NCBI RefSeq assembly: GCF_000721175.1
Contig: NZ_JOEZ01000006.1
Location: forward strand, 124,001-188,000
Direction: 5' to 3'
DNA: 64,000 nucleotides
Source: Streptomyces anulatus
GTDB lineage: Bacteria; Actinomycetota; Actinomycetes; Streptomycetales; Streptomycetaceae
Below, one piece after another: positions 20,624 to 28,023 of the stretch. Position numbers and translations under genes: made by a program. Within the stretch, counting starts at the first letter, position 1. Each line of letters opens with the position of its first letter. The notes below the pieces were generated by a model, which was not told where the DNA came from, ran no database searches, and worked only from the letters and a program-made list of their open reading frames with translations.

Positions 20624-20786
20624 GAGCCTGTCGGGTGACCTCTGACCGGGCCGCCACGCCCTGGCACGCACGCTTCCGGCGTTGCCGAGACGCCCTGGCA
20701 GCTCCGCTACGAGGACATCCCGGCGCCCTGGAACCGTACGCACCGGACCGCGTCCGCTTTCCGGTCGAAGGCCACCCGACAGGCTC
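20624..20786 (-). mobile_element. MITE-like element, copy 2 (163 bp, inverted relative to copy 1)
   Basis: The same terminal repeats GAGCCTGTCGG / CCGACAGGCTC bound this copy. It is the reverse complement of copy 1 at 1611-1777 and lacks four bases present there. By hand alignment the two copies are about 91% identical. The end at 20786 abuts the TGA stop of the adjacent membrane protein gene, exactly as copy 1 abuts the glpD stop. No coding capacity beyond chance frames. Confidence 0.75.
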
Positions 20787-21531
20787 TCAGCGGTGGCCGG
20801 GTCCGCCGGCGCGGGTGAAGGGCGGGCGTGCGGGCTCGGGGCCCCGGGCCACGGCCGGCGACCGTCCGGCCTCGGTCCCGGTCCCGGTCCCTGCACCCGT
20901 ACCGGTCCCCATCAGGACGCCCACCACCCAGCGGCGGTGCGCCAGGGCCGTGACCGCGCCGATCAGCGCGGTCAGCCAGGCCACCATGCCGACGCCCATC
21001 ACCAGGGCGACCAGCCCGTACGTCTCCCGGCCCGGCCGCGCGCTCGCGGGCCCGATGATGCACAGGGCCAGCCCCACCGCGCCCAGGGCGAACGACAGCA
21101 GCAGCCAGGCGAGGCTCGTCCCGGGCATCCGCAGCCGCCGGTCGCGCTCCGGGTCGCGGGCCAGCGCACCCCAGGCGGTGAGCAGCGTGCGGACCTTCCG
21201 GTCCCGGGAGACCCCGACCCCGAGGAAGACGGCGGCCGGGATCAGGACCGCCGCGCCGATGACCAGGCTGGCGCTTCCGCCGATGACACTGGTGAAGTCG
21301 ACCAGGTCGAGGGCCTGTTCGAACATGACGATGCCGGAGCCCACCAGGCTCCAGCCGATCGCGGCGAGCGCCCCCCCACATCCACAGCAGCCCGAGCCGC
21401 CCCGGCCCCACGTGCATCTTCACCAACTCGCCAAGGACCACCGCCCGGTCGGCGAGCATCGCCTCTCGGTCGGGCCAGGAGCGGATCTCGACGGGCGGCG
21501 GCGGAGGCGGGAGCGGGGCACGGCGTGGCAT
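20787..21531 (-). pseudogene. Multi-pass membrane protein, frameshifted at a C7 run
   Basis: Two overlapping frames belong to one gene. The first starts at ATG 21531 (MPRRAPLPPPPPPVEIRSW ... GLLWMWGG) and goes out of phase at the homopolymer 21371-21377 (seven C on the plus strand). Removing one base joins it to ALAAIGWSLVGSGIVMFEQ and the downstream frame, which has about four hydrophobic segments (SLVIGAAVLIPAAVFLGVG; AWLLLSFALGAVGLALCII; LVALVMGVGMVAWLTALIG) to the stop at 20787. Restored length is about 247 aa. The function is unknown. It could be a sequencing error, a true null allele or a slippage site. Confidence 0.75.
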
Positions 21532-21624
21532 GCGCAGAACACTACCGATCCGGCCCCGGGGGGCGCGCGCCCGTTCGGGGCCCCCGGGGCCCCGCGCAGG
21601 TCCGGACCCTCGGGCCGCGCCCGT

Positions 21625-22089
21625 TCAGGCGTCGCGCAGCGCCTGGATGTCCAGCTTGCCCATGCCGAGCATCGCCTTCATGGTCCGGTCCGCCTTCGCC
21701 GGGTCCGGGTCGGCCAGCAGGCGCGGCAGCTCGTTCGGCACGATCTGCCAGGACACCCCGAACTTGTCCTTGAGCCAGCCGCACTGCCCCTCCTCGCCGC
21801 CCTCGGAGAGCGCGGCCCAGAACCGGTCCACCTCGGCCTGGTCGGCGCAGTCGACGGAGAGCGAGATCGCCTCGGTGAACGGGAACTGCGGGCCGCCGTT
21901 GAGCCCCGTGTAGTCCTGGCCGGCGAGCCGGAAGTCGACGGTGAGCACGGAACCCGTCTCGCCGGGGGCCTCGGCGCCGTAGTAGGTGATGTCCCGGATG
22001 CGGGAGTCACCGCCGAAGATCGCGACGTAGTGCTCGGCCGCCTCCTTCGCGTGGCCGTCGTACCAGAGACAGGGGGTGATCTTCTGCAT
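21625..22089 (-). CDS. VOC-superfamily protein, PhnB/3-demethylubiquinone methyltransferase-like
   Basis: This 154-aa protein starts MQKITPCLWYDGHAKEAAEHY and has the PhnB-like features NGGPQFPFTEAISLSVDC, SEGGEEGQCGWLKDKFGVSWQIVP and a C-terminal MLGMGKLDIQAL. These are typical of the family often annotated as 3-demethylubiquinone-9 3-methyltransferase, although it has no SAM-binding fold and the biochemical role is unknown. A paired beta-alpha-beta fold is expected. ATG 22089 is the only good start; AGGAGAAGACC stands upstream. Confidence 0.88.
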   Translation of the reverse strand: MQKITPCLWYDGHAKEAAEHYVAIFGGDSRIRDITYYGAEAPGETGSVLTVDFRLAGQDYTGLNGGPQFPFTEAISLSVDCADQAEVDRFWAALSEGGEEGQCGWLKDKFGVSWQIVPNELPRLLADPDPAKADRTMKAMLGMGKLDIQALRDA

Positions 22090-22483
22090 GGTCTTCTCCT
22101 CGTCGGGCCGTCCACGCGTCCGGTCCTGGGGGTCCGGACGTCGTGGAAGGTAGACCGCCCCGGGCGCGGGAACTCATCGGACACGCCCCGGGGCACGCGG
22201 CCCGCACCCGTGCGGCCTCAGCGGGAGGCCGCACCCCTGTCCTGCTCCACGGCCACCGGGCCCGCTCCCCGTCCCGCTCTTCCCCTCGCCGCCCATGGCG
22301 TCCCCATTCCCCCACGCTTCCCTGACCGGGCCGGGGCGCAAAGCCGGGCCGGGCCGGGGCGCGGCAGGGCACGGCGCGGCACGGCGGGCCGGGGCGCGGC
22401 GGGCCGGGGCGCGGCGGGCCGGGGCGCGGCGGGCCGGGGCGGGCCGCGGCGGCGCGGCCTGGCGGCCGCGGCGGGGGTGCTGC
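22090..22483. other. Gene-free GC-rich stretch with hairpin and repeats
   Basis: No gene is supported here. It contains a perfect hairpin (22210-22219 with 22225-22234, 5-base loop), probably a terminator for the gene reading in from the right. A 15-bp tandem repeat array is listed separately. Very long Ala/Arg/Pro frames arise from the repeats alone. Confidence 0.6.
22382..22441. repeat. Tandem repeat, four 15-bp units
   Basis: The unit CGGCGGGCCGGGGCG occurs four times without change, flanked by degenerate partial units on both sides (from about 22340 to 22460). It lies in an intergenic region downstream of the ABM-like gene. Confidence 0.85.
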
Positions 22484-22756
22484 TCAGCCCACCGCCTCGA
22501 AGCGCCAGCGGTGCACCGGACGGGTGATCAGGGCGGCGTCGGGCTCGGGAAGCTCGGGGAGCTCGTCGGCGTACGAGGCGTCCTGCCACCACGTCATCAC
22601 CAGCACCCGGTCCTGCGGGGCGCGCAGCAGTTCGCGGCGGACGGGTTCGCGGGCCAGTTCTGCGGCCCGCGCCCGCGCCCACTCCAGGAGTTCACCGCCA
22701 CCGCCCTCCACGGCGCGGGCCTCCCACATCAGGACGATGGTCGCGGCGGGGCTCAT
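22484..22756 (-). CDS. Small ABM-like hypothetical protein
   Basis: The 90-aa protein starts [20 protein letters not shown] and has a helix ([16 protein letters not shown]) and a strand-rich end ([22 protein letters not shown]). The size and pattern recall dimeric alpha/beta-barrel (ABM-like) proteins, but no catalytic residues are recognised, so the family is a suggestion. Its ATG overlaps the tsaD stop by four bases (ATGA), so it is the last gene of the tsaB-rimI-tsaD operon and is translationally coupled. The codon use is normal. Confidence 0.75.
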   Translation of the reverse strand: MSPAATIVLMWEARAVEGGGGELLEWARARAAELAREPVRRELLRAPQDRVLVMTWWQDASYADELPELPEPDAALITRPVHRWRFEAVG

Positions 22757-23862
22757 GAGTACAGGTTGTCCTTGCTGATCTCGTGCACGTGATCATGCGT
22801 GTGCTGCTGGTGGGCCCCCGGCACATGCGGCTCCGTGACCGGCAGCGAGGAGTCGGCCGACAGCTCCAGGTCGGAGGGGCGGCGGTTGCGGGCGACCATC
22901 TCGGCGCCGAGCGCCGCGACCATCGCACCGTTGTCGGTGCAGAGCCCGGGGCGCGGCACCCGCAGCCGGACACCGGCCCGCTCGCAGCGCTCCTCGGCCA
23001 GTGCGCGCAGCCGGGAGTTGGCGGCCACGCCGCCGCCGATCATCAGGTGGTCGACGCCCTCGTCCTTGCAGGCCCGGACCGCCTTTCGCGTGAGCACGTC
23101 CACCACGGCCTCCTGGAAGGACGCCGCCACATCCCGTACCGGCACCTCCTCGCCCGCCGCGCGCCTCGCCTCGATCCAGCGCGCCACCGACGTCTTCAGG
23201 CCGGAGAAGGAGAAGTCGTACGGGGCGTCGCGCGGGCCGGTCAGACCGCGCGGGAAGGCGATCGACGTCGGGTCGCCCTCCTTCGCGAGGCGGTCGATGA
23301 CCGGGCCGCCGGGGAAGCCGAGGTTCAGCACGCGGGCGATCTTGTCGAACGCCTCGCCCGCCGCGTCGTCGATCGTCGCGCCGAGCGGCCGGACGTCGCT
23401 GGTGATGTCGGGGGCCAGCAGGAGCGAGGAGTGCCCGCCGCTGACCAGGAGCGCCATGGTCGGCTCGGGCAGCGGGCCGTGCTCCAGCTGGTCGACGCAG
23501 ATGTGCGAGGCGAGGTGGTTGACCCCGTAGAGCGGCTTGCCGAGCGCGTAGGCGTACGCCTTCGCGGCCGAGACGCCGACGAGCAGGGCTCCGGCGAGCC
23601 CGGGGCCCGAGGTGACGGCGATCCCGTCGAGGTCGCGGGCGCTGACGCCCGCCTCCTTCAGGGCGCGCTCGATGGTGGGGACCATCGCCTCCAGGTGGGC
23701 GCGGGAGGCGATCTCCGGGACGACGCCGCCGAAGCGGGCGTGGGTGTCGACGCTGGAGGCGACGGCGTCCGCGAGCAGGGTCGTCCCGCGCACGATGCCG
23801 ACGCCGGTCTCGTCGCAGGAGGTCTCGATGCCGAGTACGAGGGGTTCGTCGGCAGCCATCAT
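22753..23862 (-). CDS. tsaD: tRNA N6-threonylcarbamoyltransferase TsaD
   Basis: TsaD transfers the threonylcarbamoyl group to A37 of ANN-decoding tRNAs (t6A) together with TsaB and TsaE. The 369-aa ASKHA-fold protein has the N-terminal [15 protein letters not shown], the metal-binding H-x3-H (NHLASH) and SGGHSSLLL. The nucleotide-binding segments ([25 protein letters not shown]) are also present. A His-rich extension ([11 protein letters not shown]) follows the core. The start ATG 23862 overlaps the rimI stop. The operon order is tsaB-rimI-tsaD, typical of actinobacteria. Confidence 0.97.
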   Translation of the reverse strand: MMAADEPLVLGIETSCDETGVGIVRGTTLLADAVASSVDTHARFGGVVPEIASRAHLEAMVPTIERALKEAGVSARDLDGIAVTSGPGLAGALLVGVSAAKAYAYALGKPLYGVNHLASHICVDQLEHGPLPEPTMALLVSGGHSSLLLAPDITSDVRPLGATIDDAAGEAFDKIARVLNLGFPGGPVIDRLAKEGDPTSIAFPRGLTGPRDAPYDFSFSGLKTSVARWIEARRAAGEEVPVRDVAASFQEAVVDVLTRKAVRACKDEGVDHLMIGGGVAANSRLRALAEERCERAGVRLRVPRPGLCTDNGAMVAALGAEMVARNRRPSDLELSADSSLPVTEPHVPGAHQQHTHDHVHEISKDNLYS

Positions 23863-24380
23863 TCAGTCCCGGTTCCTGGTGCGTGTTCGGTTACCGCTGG
23901 CTCTTGCATGGTGAGGCGCATGACGAGGGCGTCGATGTTCCCCGGCTGGTAGTAGCCGCGCCGGAAGCCGATCGGCTCGAAGCCGAAGCGCTCGTACAGC
24001 TTCTGCGCGCGGGCGTTGTCGACCCGGACCTCCAGAAGCACGGTGGCGCACTCGAAGGCGGTCGCGTGTTTCAGCAGATCGGTGAGAAGTTCGGAGCCGA
24101 GGCCGGTGCCCCAGGCCTCGCGGCTGACCGCGATCGTCTGGACGTCGGCCAGGTCACCGAGGGCGGCGAGCCCGGCGTAGCCGACGATGCGGCCGGTGGC
24201 GGGGTCCTCGGCGACGACGTAGCGGCGGGTGGCGCCGGGGCCGCGGGCGTGGGCCAGCTCGGACCAGAACATGCCGGGCGACCAGGCGTCGTCCGGGAAC
24301 AGCGCGTGTTCGAGCTCCAGCACCGGTGCGATGTCCCACCAGCGCATCTCGCGCAGTACGGCGGCGGTGGCGGCGCTCAC
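23859..24380 (-). CDS. rimI: Ribosomal protein S18-alanine N-acetyltransferase RimI-like
   Basis: This GNAT-family acetyltransferase of 173 aa has the acetyl-CoA motif A ([19 protein letters not shown]), preceded by ADVQTIAV, and the RimI-like motif [29 protein letters not shown]. RimI acetylates the N-terminus of S18 and possibly other proteins. It sits between tsaB and tsaD, the common position. The start is the GTG at 24380, which overlaps the tsaB stop (GTGA); a longer frame continuing upstream is tsaB read out of phase. Confidence 0.93.
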   Translation of the reverse strand: MSAATAAVLREMRWWDIAPVLELEHALFPDDAWSPGMFWSELAHARGPGATRRYVVAEDPATGRIVGYAGLAALGDLADVQTIAVSREAWGTGLGSELLTDLLKHATAFECATVLLEVRVDNARAQKLYERFGFEPIGFRRGYYQPGNIDALVMRLTMQEPAVTEHAPGTGTE

Positions 24381-25039
24381 GTGGGGGTGACCACCTTGTA
24401 GTTCTTCGGGACCTGGGCGTCGGGCCTGCGCAGGTAGAGCGGCCGCGGCTCCAGGAGCTGCTGTCCGGCGGCGAGGCGTTCGGCGGCGAGCGCGGCGAGC
24501 GCTCCGGCGGCGACGTGCTCGGGGCCGCGGGGGTCCGGGAAGGCGTCCGGGTAGAGCACCGCGCCCGCGCCGACCACGGGCAGCCCCGCAAGTGCGGCGG
24601 CGATGTCGGCGGGCCGGTCGACGGCGGGTTCGCCCGTACGGGTGCGGGCGTCCTCGTACCGCGCCCAGTAGACCTCCTTGCGGCGCGCGTCCGTCGCCAC
24701 GGCGAACGGCCCTTCCAGGCCCTCCAGGCCGGCGGCGTAGGCGAGGCCGTCCAGGGTGCACAGGCCGTGGACCGGTACGGAGAGGGCGGAGCCGAAGGTG
24801 GCGGCGGTGACCAGGCCGACCCGCAGGCCGGTGTAGGGGCCGGGGCCGACGCCCACGACCACGTCCGTCACGGCGTCGAGCCTCGTCCCGGCCTCGGCGA
24901 GGACCCGGTCGACGGCGGGGAGCAGCAGCTCCCCGTGCCTGCGGGCGTCGACCTGTCCGCAGGAGGCGATGACGGACGTACCGTCGTGCAGGGCGACGGT
25001 GACGGCGGGCGTGGCGGTATCCATGGCGAGCAAGAGCAC
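24377..25039 (-). CDS. tsaB: t6A biosynthesis protein TsaB
   Basis: TsaB is the inactive ASKHA partner that dimerises with TsaD and supports t6A synthesis. The 220-aa protein starts MLLLAMDTATPAVTVALHDG and has the TsaB-like GVGPGPYTGLRVGLVTAATFG and HGLCTLDGLAYAAG. It opens the tsaB-rimI-tsaD-ABM operon, in which each gene overlaps the next by four bases. The tsaE gene lies about 1.2 kb upstream on the same strand, separated by the YkuD-like and peptide genes. Confidence 0.95.
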   Translation of the reverse strand: MLLLAMDTATPAVTVALHDGTSVIASCGQVDARRHGELLLPAVDRVLAEAGTRLDAVTDVVVGVGPGPYTGLRVGLVTAATFGSALSVPVHGLCTLDGLAYAAGLEGLEGPFAVATDARRKEVYWARYEDARTRTGEPAVDRPADIAAALAGLPVVGAGAVLYPDAFPDPRGPEHVAAGALAALAAERLAAGQQLLEPRPLYLRRPDAQVPKNYKVVTPT

Positions 25040-25192
25040 GCAAACAGCCTACGGCTCCGCCGACGGCGTTACGGCGTCCGTACGGCGTCCCGGCCGGCGC
25101 ACGCGCGGCTGCTACCGTCACCCGGGTATCCACGGGTACGACATAAACGCTTGTACGACATACGGCAGGCGGCGCCGAAAGGGGAGTTCACG

Positions 25193-25756
25193 GTGGCAAG
25201 GAGCAGCTCGGGAATCGTGGCCGGGCTCACTGCGGCGGCGGTCGCCGCGGTCGCCTTCCTCGCTTACCAGGCCTCGGCGAACGCCCCCGCCTCGGTGGCG
25301 TCCACTCCCGGCCCGAAGAGCTCCGCCTCGGCCCCGGCGCAGCCCTCCGCCAAGCCGAAGCCCCCGGCCGACCCGCTGGCGGTCCCGGTCGCTTCCGGCA
25401 AAGGCGAGCGCGTCGTGTACGCGCTGAAGGACCGCCGGGTGTGGCTGGTCGACGAGAACAACGAGGCGATCCGCACCTTCACCGTGATGCCGAGCCCCGT
25501 CAGCCCGCCGACCGGGGTCCACCAGGTCACCTCGCGCTCGGGCACGGTCCAGGGCTCGGACGGCGTCCCGATCGAGCACGTGGTCCGGTTCGCGAACGTG
25601 GACGAGGTGACGATCGGCTTCAGCGCGGCGCAGGACGGCTCGATGGCCAGCCCGGACCCGGCGTCGAAGACGGGCGGCGTCCGGATGAAGCGCGCGGACG
25701 GCAACGCGATGTGGACCTTCGCGACGGTCGGCGCGAAGGTCGTCGTCGTCCCGTAG
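25193..25756 (+). CDS. YkuD-like protein with lost catalytic residues
   Basis: The 187-aa protein has an N-terminal signal anchor (VAGLTAAAVAAVAFLAYQA) and a Ser/Pro/Lys linker, so most of it is outside the membrane. The domain from about residue 75 looks like an L,D-transpeptidase (YkuD) fold: ERVVYALKDRRVWLVDENNEAI, then a P-x-TG motif in SPPTGVHQV. In active enzymes the motif SHGCIRM carries the nucleophilic Cys; here the corresponding KTGGVRM lacks both His and Cys. It is therefore probably non-catalytic, perhaps a peptidoglycan-binding protein. GTG 25193 has GGGGAG six bases upstream. Confidence 0.78.
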   Translation: MARSSSGIVAGLTAAAVAAVAFLAYQASANAPASVASTPGPKSSASAPAQPSAKPKPPADPLAVPVASGKGERVVYALKDRRVWLVDENNEAIRTFTVMPSPVSPPTGVHQVTSRSGTVQGSDGVPIEHVVRFANVDEVTIGFSAAQDGSMASPDPASKTGGVRMKRADGNAMWTFATVGAKVVVVP

Positions 25757-25847
25757 GGGGCGACCAGGGGGTCTGTTCCCGTAGGGCGACCAGGGGGTCT
25801 GTCGTCCCGTAGGGCGACCAGGGGTCCGTCGTCCTGTAGGGCCCAGA
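25742..25847. repeat. Four imperfect 3'-end tandem copies, about 23-30 bp each
   Basis: Units at 25742-25771, 25772-25797, 25798-25824 and 25825-25847 share a core resembling CCCGTAGGGCGACCAGGG, with small indels. The first unit contains the last codons and TAG stop of the YkuD-like gene, so the array looks like repeated duplication of that gene's 3' end. The units decay towards the right. Confidence 0.8.
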
Positions 25848-25891
25848 GGGCTTACGGGACCGGGGCCTCGCTCCTCGGAACCCGGGGTGTC

Positions 25892-26080
25892 CTACGCCGC
25901 CCGCCGCCGGGCGGCGTCCTCGCGGGCGCTCCCCTCGTCCCGGTCGGCCGTTTCCGCCGCGTCGCTGGGCGGGGTGGAGACCGCGGAGGCCGCGGCGCAC
26001 GAGGCCAGCAGGTCTTTCATCGACAGGGCGGACGGAGTCGGTCGCGGCTGCGGTCGCGCTGCGCGCTCGGGCGTCGGCAT
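25892..26080 (-). CDS. 62-aa peptide of unknown function behind an iron-box-like palindrome
   Basis: The reading frame starts at ATG 26080 with a strong AGGAGG site at the right distance. It encodes MPTPERAARPQPRPTPSALS, then MKDLLASCAAASAVSTPP and an acidic/basic tail ending RRRAA. There is one Cys and no signal peptide. The N-terminal half is Pro/Arg-rich. A 22-bp palindrome at 26111-26132 resembling a DmdR/DtxR iron box lies just upstream, so iron-dependent control is plausible. No modifying enzymes are nearby. No function is known to me. The strong binding site and operator make it a likely real gene. Confidence 0.65.
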   Translation of the reverse strand: MPTPERAARPQPRPTPSALSMKDLLASCAAASAVSTPPSDAAETADRDEGSAREDAARRRAA

Positions 26081-26110
26081 GGATGCCTCCTGGATGCTCC
26101 GGTGGAGGGC

Positions 26111-26132
26111 GTGGTTAGGCAGACCTAACCAC
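26111..26132 (-). promoter_or_regulatory. Iron-box-like palindrome (DmdR/DtxR type)
   Basis: GTGGTTAGG (26111-26119), four bases, CCTAACCAC (26124-26132) is a perfect inverted repeat. In register, 14 of 19 positions agree with the streptomycete DmdR1 box TTAGGTTAGGCTCACCTAA as I remember it. It lies 31-52 bases before the peptide ATG, in a place to overlap its promoter. Confidence 0.65.
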
Positions 26133-26234
26133 GTCTCGTACCCATGTGACCACGACCACGGTCCCCCGCGCAACAATTTACCGACGCACTGTCGGGAAGG
26201 TCTCGTGAAGGATGGCGGCGGAGGACGGGCGGCG

Positions 26235-26804
26235 TTACGCCAGATCCGCCCGCAGCCCCGCCCAGCGCGCCCCGATGCCGACCAGGGTCACCTCGCGCCG
26301 TTCGTCGTCGGTGTCGCCGGTCGCGCGGTCGATGAGGACCCGCAGCCGGTCGCCGGCCAGCTCCTCGACCTTGCCGTCGCCCCACTCCACGACCACCACC
26401 GACTCCGGCAGCGACACGTCCAGGTCCAGGTCCTCCATCTCGTCGAGCCCGCCGCCCAGGCGGTACGCGTCGACGTGGACCAGGGCGGGGCCTCCGGCCG
26501 GCGAGGGGTGGACGCGGGCGATGACGAAGGTGGGCGAGGTGACAGCGCCGCGCACGCCGAGGCCCTCACCGAGGCCCCGGGTCAGCGTCGTCTTCCCGGC
26601 GCCCAGCTCCCCGGTCAGCATGACCAGGTCGCCGGGGGCCAGCACCCGGGCGAGGCGGCGGCCCAGGTCCTGCATCTGTTCGGGGGAGGTGACGGTGAGC
26701 GTCACCGTCACGGCCTCGGGTACGGCCCCGGCGGGCTCGGGAGCGGTCGTCCCCACGGGCTCGGGAGCGGTCTCAGCGGCCGGGCTGTTGTGCGGTGCTT
26801 CCAT
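26235..26804 (-). CDS. tsaE: t6A biosynthesis ATPase TsaE
   Basis: TsaE hydrolyses ATP and regulates the TsaBD complex in t6A synthesis. The 189-aa protein has a Walker A motif (LTGELGAGKTTLTRGLGEGL) and the switch-like region VTSPTFVIARVHP. The family hallmark HVDAYRLGG and a Walker B-like VVVVEWGDGKVEEL follow. A Pro/Ala/Glu-rich N-terminal extension of about 35 residues is not conserved. I chose ATG 26804; a GTG/ATG further up to 26837 cannot be excluded. It overlaps the preceding hydrolase gene by 32 bases, so the two are coupled. Confidence 0.93.
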   Translation of the reverse strand: MEAPHNSPAAETAPEPVGTTAPEPAGAVPEAVTVTLTVTSPEQMQDLGRRLARVLAPGDLVMLTGELGAGKTTLTRGLGEGLGVRGAVTSPTFVIARVHPSPAGGPALVHVDAYRLGGGLDEMEDLDLDVSLPESVVVVEWGDGKVEELAGDRLRVLIDRATGDTDDERREVTLVGIGARWAGLRADLA

Positions 26805-28023
26805 GTCCGCCAACGTTAGCGTCCGGCACCGTGCCACTGCGTACGAGCAGGTCGGCCAGCCGGTCCGTGACCGCCTCCGGGTGCTCCAGCATCACCAGGT
26901 GCCCGGCGTCCGGCACGATCACCAGTTCGGCGTCGGGCAGGACGTCCGCGATGGCCTCGCTGTGCGAGCTGGGGGTGACCAGGTCCTTGTCCCCGGCCAG
27001 GATCAGCACGGGCACGTCCCGGAACGCGGTCAGCGCGCCGCTCTTGTCGTGCTCGGTGAAGGCCGGGTAGAACTCGGCGACCACATCGATCGGGGTGGAC
27101 TCGATCAGCCGTTCCGCGAACCGGGAGACCGCCGGGTCCACGTCCCGCGAACCGAACGAATACCGCTTGATCAGCCCGGCGAAGAGGTCCGCCGTGGCCC
27201 GCCGGCCCCTCTCCACCAGCTCCGTCTGCGAGCCGAGCGCCTTCAGCACCCCGGGCAGCACCCGGCGCACCGCGTTCACGCCCGCCACCGGCAGCCCGAA
27301 GCTGACCTCGCCGAGCTCGCCGCTGGAGGTGCCGATCAGGGCGACGGCGGCGACCCGGTCGCGGATCAGGGCCGGGTACTGGTCGGCCAGCGCCATCATC
27401 GTCATGCCGCCCATGGAGTGCCCGGCCAGCACCAGCGGGCCCTCGGGGGCCGCCGCGTCGATGACCGCCTTCAGGTCGCGGCCGAGCTGGTCGATGCCGA
27501 GCGGCACCCCGTAAGCCTGGGCCCGGCCCCGCTCGGAGCGGCCGTGGCTGCGCTGGTCCCAGTAGACGCAGCGGACGAGGCCGCGCAGGGCGGCCCGCTG
27601 GAAGTGCCAGGAGTCCTGGCCGAGGCAGTAGCCGTGGCTGAAGACGACGGTGACCGGGGCGGGGGCCTTGCGCCCGAAGAGGCGGCGACGGCGGGTGCCG
27701 GTCGCGCCCGGACCCTCGTCGGCCGCCGCCGGCGCGTCCTCCACCTCGTCGATCTCGTAGTACAGCTCGGTGTGGTCGTCGGCGACGGCCCGGCCCGGCG
27801 TGCCGCGCAGCGAGCCGTAGGGCCCGGTGGCGTCCAGTGCCAGGCGGGCCTTCTTCCGCATGCCTCGCCCGACGGTGAGCCGCTCGACGGCGACGCCCGC
27901 CGCCGCGCCGGCGGCGAGCACCCCTATCGCGGCCCCGGCGATCCCCGCCCGGCGCCAGCCGGCCGCGCCGGCAGCGGCGGCGGCGGTCGCGTCGACGGCG
28001 GCCCTCGCGCTGCTCTCGCTCAC
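26773..28023 (-). CDS. Alpha/beta hydrolase
   Basis: The 416-aa protein has an N-terminal hydrophobic segment (AGIAGAAIGVLAAGAAAGVAV) that may anchor it in the membrane. The fold then shows the oxyanion motif VVFSHGYCLGQDSW, the nucleophile elbow GHSMGGM with the catalytic Ser, the acid in ILAGDKDLVTP and the His in PDAGHLVMLEHPEA. The triad is complete. The substrate is unknown. Its GTG (28023) overlaps the alr stop (GTGA), and it overlaps tsaE downstream; alr-hydrolase-tsaE is a known actinobacterial order. Confidence 0.9.
   Translation of the reverse strand: MSESSARAAVDATAAAAAGAAGWRRAGIAGAAIGVLAAGAAAGVAVERLTVGRGMRKKARLALDATGPYGSLRGTPGRAVADDHTELYYEIDEVEDAPAAADEGPGATGTRRRRLFGRKAPAPVTVVFSHGYCLGQDSWHFQRAALRGLVRCVYWDQRSHGRSERGRAQAYGVPLGIDQLGRDLKAVIDAAAPEGPLVLAGHSMGGMTMMALADQYPALIRDRVAAVALIGTSSGELGEVSFGLPVAGVNAVRRVLPGVLKALGSQTELVERGRRATADLFAGLIKRYSFGSRDVDPAVSRFAERLIESTPIDVVAEFYPAFTEHDKSGALTAFRDVPVLILAGDKDLVTPSSHSEAIADVLPDAELVIVPDAGHLVMLEHPEAVTDRLADLLVRSGTVPDANVGGHGSTAQQPGR

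Noticed and set aside
22340..22460. 15-bp repeats as a CRISPR array
   Set aside because: Units are contiguous with no spacers and no cas genes nearby.
22218..22682. Pro/Ala repeat protein from the 15-bp array
   Set aside because: The frame arises from the repeat length being a multiple of three; no start site or gene-like ends.
25892..26080. The 62-aa peptide as a lanthipeptide or other RiPP precursor
   Set aside because: It has one Cys and some Ser/Thr, but no modifying enzyme, transporter or protease gene lies near; iron regulation is the better lead.
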